Under the pieces are notes generated by a model. The model worked only from the letters and a program-made list of their open reading frames with translations, was not told where the DNA came from and made no database searches. The translations under genes were made by a program, and so were the position numbers. Source: Petrosia ficiformis (taxonomy: Eukaryota; Porifera; Demospongiae; Haplosclerida; Petrosiidae). From it: a stretch of DNA of 64,000 bases. Location of the stretch: the NCBI GenBank assembly GCA_947044365.1, contig OX345638.1, forward strand, positions 6,829,201-6,893,200. The letters are read 5' to 3'. Of this stretch, positions 56,950-64,000 are shown piece after piece. Positions within the stretch are counted from its first letter, which is position 1. The number at the start of each line of letters is the position of its first letter.

Positions 56950-57277
56950 ATATATCCAGTGCTCAAAACAGCATCCAGCAACTGGCCATTTTCTGGCCAT
57001 TTCACTGCTTTGTCTGGACAAAATTGCATTTAACTGGAGAAATTGTCTGATTAGTTATAGAAAATGAGTACATTAATCTCACAGTAAAGAGAAATTATTA
57101 GTCAAGAGTAGTCATAGCCTAGTGGATTACTTTTATATCTCATAAGACATAAATGGGTACAATACAGATTTGCGAGTCTTGCTGGTCCAGACAAAATTCA
57201 CAACTTGCTGGTCAAATATTGTTTTGTCTTGGTGTTTCTGCTGGACACTTTCAAAAATTATTTCGAGCACTGTATAT
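56950..57277. repeat. MITE with CAGTGCTC ends
   Basis: CCAGTGCTCAAAACAGCATC on the left is answered by the complement of CAGTGCTCGAAATAATTTTT on the right. Internal words (GTCTGGACAAAATT, CCAGCAACTGGCC) are repeated inverted. No coding potential. Confidence 0.65.
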
Positions 57278-57626
57278 CAATTATTTATGAATTGATTATC
57301 ATTCTCTTTCACTTTAATACAGATGATGTCTATTCTCTATTTCACTTACACAACTGTGTGCAGTCCTACAAGAAGTAGTGTCAGTCAATGTGTCAACAAT
57401 TCAATATTATACCATTTTGTATTGGAAGTCAACAAAATTAGTTAACCATAGCTCTTGGTGGGTACTTAATATCTGTACAAAATGGTGGAATATAGTGAGT
57501 AATTAAGGGTAAGGGTTTGATCAAAAATATTTTGCAGGTGGATGTTAATTATTATTATCATACTCTACTCTTACATGACAGAAGAAGTCAAAGCTACTCT
57601 GCCAGCCTTTCATACATGTAACATTC

Positions 57627-57761
57627 TAATGCACTAAGTGTCTGTGAGGGTGGACTCAATAAATGTCCAAGCTGTACGAGCAAACAAAGTGAGTGCATTA
57701 TGTAATCTTGACATTTATTGAACTTCACCCTTGTGCCATATTACAATACTTAATGCACTGT
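57627..57761. repeat. Fold-back element, ~45-bp arms
   Basis: AATGCACTAAGTGTCTGTGA on the left is partly complementary to CTTGTGCCATATTACAATAC plus TTAATGCACT on the right. The inner ends AATAAATGTCCAA/TTGACATTTATT pair well. Confidence 0.7.
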
Positions 57762-58315
57762 GAAACAGGGTTTTATACACTAGGAGGGGATATCCCCTGC
57801 CCCTGCTAGATTTCAGACCAGATTTATTTCAATATGCAATAACATCATAGCTTTAGAAGACTGAGCTTGTTTTTCAAAATTCTTTCCATTTCTTTGCTGA
57901 GTATATCTTGGCCACAGTTCACTTTCTCTGTCCCAAACTTGGCCCTTTTTCCGACATGGAGTACTTCCTCTACCAACTTGCTTACCAGGACTCAAAAGTC
58001 CCCAAGCATTTCGTAGGACTAATTCAAATGCAGTGTTCTCTCTCTCTTGACTGCAACTGGGGCAAACAAAATGACCCCACTACATGAAGACAAAGTAGGT
58101 ATGTACTTATGTAGGGTTATATGGAATTGGTATCGTAATATCGTAAGCAGCTTGCTGTAGTGGCTGAACGTATTCGCTATATAGGTCAAGAAACAGAACA
58201 GTAAGACAATACTTTGATGGAATTTAACTATAAATAAATTTATATTTGTGCTAGAACTACTTTTATAGCTTCAGAAATGTAGAAATGTATTATGTAATTA
58301 TAATATGATGAACAT
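57762..58315. repeat. Fragments of dispersed repeats, no gene
   Basis: 58004-58080 matches 13660-13733 inverted, and 58090-58130 carries a family E word (TACTTATGTAGGGTTATATGG). A 60-codon minus frame at 57813-57995 has no motif. Confidence 0.6.
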
Positions 58316-58745
58316 TCAGCCAGTTTCGCCGCTCGCCGGTTCTCTACTTTAAAAACGTTCTCTGGCCATCTAGAAGATATTGTTAGTCATAAAAACACTC
58401 GATATCAAAAGGTATGTGTGTATTTAAACTTATCTGTATTATATTAGCAGAGATTTCAGCTCCTTAGTTGCAATTGAAATGTATGGGCGGCCATTTTTTT
58501 TCGGTGCCATCCCTACATAGAGAGTACTACCGTACTTTCTGATAAACCAGTATTGGATTATAATTATACTAATTATAATTTTTATTGCCTGTAGGGCCAT
58601 CTCTATAATTGCTTTCCCACAGGTTCGAACTATATAATATATAAAATATTTGTGTTTGTGTGACTGCATTGTATACGTAGTTAAGGAAGTTACGTCATTC
58701 CGGTTTGGTCAATTAATGGGTGTGGCATGTAAAAAAAAATGCATT
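58316..58745. repeat. Repeat family B plus truncated MITE family A, copy 4
   Basis: 58320-58545 matches 21180-21400. 58560-58735 matches the 25780-25935 part of family A copy 3. The remaining family A end reappears at 59195-59250 after about 450 bp of unrelated DNA, so the copy has been split or replaced internally. Confidence 0.82.
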
Positions 58746-59194
58746 CGAGCATAGATAATAAAGTAAAGGGATTGGAAACGGGTGTTCATGGGTGAAATAT
58801 GCTACTTGGGGTCGTATTACATTTATTGTACACATGATTAGAAAATTATTTAGAATTGTTATTGAAAATGGCAAATCGATGGATAAAGTATAGAAAGTGC
58901 AGTAAATGAAGGTAAGTTAGTAGCTAATGTTTTAATACTGTAAGTTTAAATTGTGGTTTGTCTCATGACCCAATCATTCTGCAATTATGTAATGGGTCTA
59001 AATCACCATTTAAGCTATTGCTGTGAATATTACAGGTACAGCCGATCTAGGTACCAGTTGAGCAGATTTCGACGAGTAGAGAGATTATTATTTGTATTAG
59101 TATAAGGATAATGTAGGACTCTTTAAAAAGTAAATATAATAAGTTGTTGAGTTTGTACACAGAAAGGTAGAGACACTAGTGCCATCAGCAATGA
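58746..59194. other. No gene seen
   Basis: Spacer between the two family A parts; no coding signal. Confidence 0.4.
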
Positions 59195-59238
59195 TTGATA
59201 CATAGTCATCATAAAGCAATTATAGGGATACATTTTTC

Positions 59239-61799
59239 TCAATATATCTTGTTAATTTTAATAATTACTGTTAATCTCTCGCCTCCTGTTTCATCATCAA
59301 TTGTAGATTCTATAACATTATCAGTTTCTACAGAGAATAAGAGTAATAATAATGTTTGAATCTCAAAACCTAGAACATATTAGCAATAGTCTCACATAGC
59401 CAGACCTAACTGAAGGATCTGGAGACAAACCACTATACAGTACACTTTAAATTCATACCTTCTGGAGGTAATAGCACTGAGAATTCATTGTCACCAAATT
59501 CACTATCAGCTCCTACCAAATTAAATTTCAATTTGACAGTACTAGGAGATGAATCAGATTGCCAAATAAATTTGTAAGTACAGTTTGGAATATAAAAATT
59601 ATTCTTTGGATTGTAGCATTCTATCACTGTCCTTTCAATCTAATCACATAAAATATAAACTGCAATTGAATTTTGTCTAAAGCAAATATATACCTGGAAT
59701 GAAACTTCTTTATAGCCACTCCAAGGACTGATCGAATAGCTTTCTGGTATTATTTGCAGATATGTTGCATTTTCCTGGAGTTGTAACTGGAAATCTTCAT
59801 CTAGATGATAGTCATGGAATTGCTATGCTAATATGAAAGAATTGTGCTTTAAAAACAAACATTGAACACAATATCAGAACAACCTTGATAAAGGAGGGGT
59901 CATCTTTTGTTATTGCAAAAACAAATTTCCACTTTTTGACTGAATTGGATACTGATTTGTATAACACTTGAAAAAGATATCGTTGCATGGGATGTGTGAT
60001 TTTTCCAGTTGCAAAGCAGCCAAAATGATATATATCAATGGTAGCAGATTTGCTAAAAGGAGTGGAAGTACCACCTGCCATCTCTTTAAACTCATATGGT
60101 GGACCACTGGAACTGTCAGCTGTGTAAAATCTAAAATGTGAAGCTTCTTCTTCTGACTTAATAATGGCGACATGAGGAAGACAAAGAGTAACATTCTTTT
60201 TAAACTGTTCATAACTGCTAATTTGGTATATACCACTCACAAGATAACAATCAGGAGGTAGTATAAAATCGCCTGCAATGATAGCCTTTACATGTAGTTC
60301 TGTTCTATGTCCAGCTGGTAGAGATTCTTCAGGTACTTCTATATGTAACTGAAATTTAACCCAATCCAAGTTGCATTTATTGTCGCCTCCAGTTACTGCA
60401 AGATATGTCTGATCAATCACCTGCATGCCATCTTGAAAATGGCAGGATAATAATAATTGTAATAATAATAATTATTAGATCTTTTCGCTGAAGAGGCAAG
60501 AGAATCATTAACCCATAATGAATGTTTATGTCGTCTTCGGAATACATGCTTTCAACATTTTAGGATTGTTAATCATATAGGATACTACGCTGCCCAGGCA
60601 CAACTCCCTTTGCACAGGGTGGTATCTGTCTTATACCATGGTGACCTGAAAGATTATAGGCCTATAATTCCCACAGTACATCAAAGCTTACCATAGTAAA
60701 CACCCACTCACCATAGTATAACATATAATTAATTCAATAGGTAATGCCAGGTCATGTGATTTGTATTGCTATTCTAGTTTTCAGCAACTAGAGGTTTTAG
60801 TTAGGCGATTTCATTGGCTCTTTCTCACACACTGTAAAGTTTATAGGTTAATTTAATCCGCCATTTGGTTACATGAGTTGCAATACTCAAAATAATATCC
60901 TCCTGTGGCTGGTTTCTTTTCTTGCTACAAAACATTTACAAGTAGTAACTCATTTTTATTTGATCTTGATCTATGTTGACTAGTACAATTATAAAGTACA
61001 AGCTAGAATTATAAAATGCAAATGCACTTCAAACATATATAAACAGATGATATATGTATTTAAATTGTAAATATATCATCTGTCACCAAATTAGCAAACA
61101 ATGTTGAAATGTTCAAAATCAGTACTATAATTATTCAACAGTGAAACGAGACTTAGCATGGAGCTATATATGCTATATGCCCAGTAGAGGAAAAAAATGA
61201 GGATATAGTAGTTCAAGTGTAAACGGTGATTAGTATTGATTCTTGTAAGTGTTTTCTAACTTATAGTATTCCGTAACCACATGATGAATATAGCTGCTGA
61301 TTTCAACTCAAAATGGCAAAAGAGATATACCAGAGGTGAAATTGCATATCATTAAGACTATTTACTTGAGTGAAAAGCTCTGTTATGATTATAACGACAA
61401 TTATAATATTTTAACAATAATTTATATAAATACTGATTATACTAAATGTACTTAGACAAACATCAGCTACATCTGTTATTCCCTACAAGTATAATTCATG
61501 AAAGAATATCATGCTGGTTCATTCACCTAGGCTACTAAAGTGTGCAGGTACTCCAAAGAAAGCTCTGGTATCTTGTCAAAGTCATGATAACAGTATAAGT
61601 AGGTCAATATAAAGTTGCAAATTATTTATTCTGTATACATCTCATATAAATCTGTTTTCTCTTATTCTAATATTTAAAGTAAAGAGAATTGATTATAATT
61701 ATATACCTGAATATATCCAATACCACTTAATGATGAAGGAAAATGTAATGAGCATTGCAAGCAAGAGAACAGTTGCCGATATTGCAATTCCAAACCATC
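59239..61799 (-). CDS. Membrane-anchored ZU5/UPA-like protein (3' part)
   Basis: Exons: 61799-61707, 60431-59884, 59822-59694, 59639-59459, 59327-59239; phases agree. The first exon encodes a transmembrane segment (GIAISATVLLLAMLITFSFI then IKWYW) with phase 1 at both ends, fitting the ZU5 exon start (G|AT). ZU5: FQLHIEVPEESLPAGHRTEL, FILPPDCYLVSGIYQISS, PPYEFKEMAGGTSTPF. UPA-like exons: QLQENATYLQI, SISPWSGYKEVSFQ, FYIPNCTYKFIWQSD, FSVLLPPEG. The final exon (to a TGA at 59239-59241) ends inside a family A MITE remnant and is the weakest part. An extracellular part should lie upstream, but I could not recognise it in 61800-62970. The layout resembles UNC5-type receptors, though no death domain is seen. 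Confidence 0.72.
60440..61700. other. Intron sequence with MITE family D fragment
   Basis: 60825-60900 carries CACTGTAAAGTTTATAGG, then CATTTGGTTACATGAGTTG, a diverged family D end. A short hairpin at 61040-61085 (ATATCATCTGT/ACAGATGATAT). No exon seen. Confidence 0.5.
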
Positions 61800-62975
61800 C
61801 TGTGTAAATACATACGAAACATGTATAATAACTAATAACTAAATTTAATATAATTTATAATTATAAAATTATGCATTGGCTTTCAAGTTAAAATCACATA
61901 ATCCTATTAACCCAAAAATATAGGGAGTAAGTAAGTCTATGAATAATTGAAATGGCTCAGGACCATACTGGACTAACTTAAAATAAACTACTGGAAATTG
62001 TCCATTTTGCAATAAAAATTACACGTACTTCAATGCCAAATATGAAATATTTATGATTTCTTTAATTTTTATCTGCTCCTGAAACACATTTTAAGGTTTT
62101 CTTGTTAACCTGTGAATGCTATTGTTTTATGGGTTAGTCCACTATGGTTCTTAGCTGCATATGCTGCTTTTATTATTTTCACTTGAAGCTACTGTACTAG
62201 ACTATACTATACAATTAGTAATGATACATGTAGATGTGGCCAACAGAATCTATTAAGTGAACACTCTGATTGAGTGAGTAAACTGAAAATTAAGAGCATA
62301 AAGTGACTTCTGTTGTTCTCAATTTGATGATAATTCAGCTGTACAAGAAACCTATAGCTTTACACCTTCCATAGGTTTATAAGATTTTAACAATACTAAG
62401 TTAGATTCACCCACGTGTAAAGCAATCATTAGAATGGCCCTTGATGTCATGAAAAGCTTGGACAAACTTCTATTTATACAATCTGACACAAAATAGTGCT
62501 ACTTCAACAATTGTGTAGCCGTTGAAATATAATACCATAATTCATTAATAATTATAAGATACATGCTTGCATACCCAAGATAATTCGGTTGCTATAAAGC
62601 CTACTGCTATCTGCAAAATGTTACTATGTCACTACTATGTCCATATAGTACATAATCTCTGTATCACAGGAAATTTTATCACACAAAGAAAGCACAGTTG
62701 TACATTATTATTTCATGTATTAACGTTTGTTAATCTACATTTGTATCATCTTCATTGTAGCATACTGAAGTTGCACTGATTGAACAGTGGTTTGGGAAAA
62801 CTAATAGAATCAATAATAATAGTATAAATTCTGAGGGAAAAATTGTAATATTTGTTCCAGTTCCAGTCTGAGTGCAGTCCAAGTTCCAGCATCAATATGT
62901 ACCTGACCACCACTCTACATAGTCTGGGCAGAACACTGAAAAGGCTATACTTGTTTAAATATAAAGATTGTGATA
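61800..62975. other. No exon recognised
   Basis: Expected to hold the extracellular exons of the ZU5 receptor, but I find no Ig, FN3 or signal-peptide exon. The 60-70-codon plus frames at 62567-63034 lack motifs. Confidence 0.35.
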
Positions 62976-62979
62976 TTGA

Positions 62980-63205
62980 TACACCTACTTTTTATGGCCC
63001 ACAGGACATCCCTGATTGCTTTCCACACGGTTGAATCTATATGCTTGTGCCATACCAGGGGGGTTGTTCAATTAATGGGCGTGGCACGCAATAGAACATG
63101 CAGTCTAGCTCTACAGACCAGTAGGAAGTATTCTGCTAGTAGCTTACATAGAAACTGTAACTACCAACTATTCTACCTGAAACATGTTCCTAAAGCTTAC
63201 AAAAA
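62980..63205. repeat. MITE family A, copy 5 (inverted, partial)
   Basis: GGCCCACAGGACATCCCTGA, then TTCAATTAATGGGCGTGGCA and TTCTACCTGAAACATGTTCC match the left two-thirds of copy 3. Confidence 0.8.
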
Positions 63206-63244
63206 AATTCACTCACCTGTTTCTTTTGCTACAGGTAATTCCAT

Positions 63245-63571
63245 TTAATGAAACTTTGTTGGTTTGTTATCGATTCTTGCCTTGAGGGGTCGATTAGGAC
63301 ATTCTTCCTCTTCATGAAATTTTAAAGAATAGTGATGGTAGTATTTACCACATCCATATCGGCATTTCTCTATAACATATTGGCACTTGTCGCTCAGATG
63401 TCTATGAAGTTCTCCCAGTTTTCCTTTCCAAACGCAATCATGATTCTCACAACGAACTTGCAAATTATAAAGATCGTTATGCTGTGTCTTTTTATCGAGA
63501 ATGGTTGTGAAATTATCACGACAACAAGGACAAGTCTGTTGACTGGCATCAATACCACGTTCAATACAAAC
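63245..63571 (-). CDS. RING/TRAF-type zinc-finger protein (C-terminal exon)
   Basis: One exon from an acceptor at 63572 to TAA at 63245. It begins with the end of a RING finger (VCIERGIDASQQTCPCCRDN), then LQVRCENHDCVWKGKLGELH, HLSDKCQYVIEKC and CGKYYHHYSLKFHEEEECP, giving TRAF-type CxxxxC...H...C fingers. RING-TRAF-zf proteins are ubiquitin ligases or adaptors downstream of TNF/Toll-like receptors. The first RING half must be in an upstream exon at or beyond the right window edge; a family A MITE (63605-63930) lies in the intron. No MATH domain follows, so this is a short TRAF-zf protein or a 3'-truncated one. Confidence 0.75.
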   Translation of the reverse strand, partial: VCIERGIDASQQTCPCCRDNFTTILDKKTQHNDLYNLQVRCENHDCVWKGKLGELHRHLSDKCQYVIEKCRYGCGKYYHHYSLKFHEEEECPNRPLKARIDNKPTKFH

Positions 63572-63604
63572 CTAATAGGAAACAATGTAACATTGAGAAA
63601 CAAG

Positions 63605-63930
63605 ATATATAGTATACCTATAACTGCTTTGTGGTGTCAAGCCTTGAGCATTCAGTGATCATGGCTGATTGTATTATGCCTGATAATATAGTTATTATTT
63701 TGGTGATCTAATCTCCTTACCTTTTAAATGACCTTGTAGAACTTCAGAAATATATTTCAGGTAGAATAGCTAGCTATTAGTTCTTGTTTGTACATAAGCT
63801 TTCTTTCTGCAAAGCTCGAGCACGTGTTCAATTACGCACCATACCCATTAATTGACCAAGCCTTAAGCCGCTCGGAATGACGCAACTTCCATAACTATGT
63901 TTTCAATGCATACTGCATAAGTGAATGAGG
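63605..63930. repeat. MITE family A, copy 6
   Basis: AACTGCTTTGTGGTGTCAAG, then ATATATTTCAGGTAGAATAG, CCCATTAATTGACCAAGCC and GAATGACGCAACTTCCATAA match copies 1 and 2 with more divergence near the end. Confidence 0.83.
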
Positions 63931-64000
63931 CAGTGCAGAACCCTCACCACAAGTGTGATTTGGGAAACAACTTGAGAATGTTTCGGCCACTGACAAGGAA

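Overview
The window looks like metazoan nuclear DNA, most likely from a demosponge of the Amphimedon type (inference; no tool was run). It is AT-rich, genes have many short GT-AG introns (about 50-120 nt), and much of it is MITEs, fold-back repeats and microsatellites. The gene families are those expanded in sponges: an NLR (NACHT) protein with an N-terminal 2A-like peptide, Roc-COR GTPases, AIG1/GIMAP-like GTPases, ZU5/UPA(/death) proteins and a RING/TRAF-type zinc-finger protein. Exon models below were built by hand from open frames, splice sites and phase agreement. LAYOUT: 1-6.9 kb is repeats plus a broken hAT-type relic. 6985-12256 is a complete 5.27-kb DNA transposon with ~37-bp terminal inverted repeats and a perfect 6-bp target duplication. 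Besides an intact IS3-like DDE transposase on the minus strand, it carries an intact 13-exon Ig-like/protein-kinase gene on the plus strand. 12.3-15.8 kb is repeats, including a near-perfect fold-back and a hAT-like end with a 32-bp tandem array. 16.3-24.2 kb (minus) holds a CARD-like/NACHT NLR and a Roc-COR GTPase. Their exons are splice-phase compatible, so they may form one NACHT-Roc-COR gene; its last exon pair is tandemly duplicated. 24.2-26.5 kb is MITEs. 26.6-27.6 kb (plus) is a compact AIG1-like GTPase. 29.2-39.4 kb (plus) is a second AIG1-like GTPase whose last exon appears to encode about 115 copies of an 8-residue repeat; its 5.8-kb last intron contains a decayed BEL/Pao element and fold-backs. 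39.9-51 kb (minus) carries LINE fragments, a Roc-COR pseudogene, a ZU5-UPA-death pseudogene and a ZU5/UPA gene. 51.3-56.7 kb (plus) is a very young LTR retrotransposon with identical 332-bp LTRs and a 1535-codon Gag-Pol in which integrase precedes reverse transcriptase (Gmr1-like order). 56.7-64 kb has more MITEs, a membrane-anchored ZU5/UPA gene (minus) and the 3' part of a RING/TRAF zinc-finger gene. HOW IT FITS TOGETHER: NACHT, death-fold, ZU5/UPA, Roc-COR, GIMAP-type GTPase and TRAF-type modules are all typical of innate-immune or cell-death signalling, so the window reads as part of a fast-evolving defence cluster with duplication, probable gene conversion, pseudogenes and heavy transposon traffic. 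The most striking items are the transposon carrying a kinase cargo, the possible NACHT-Roc-COR fusion, and the GTPase with the giant repeat tail.
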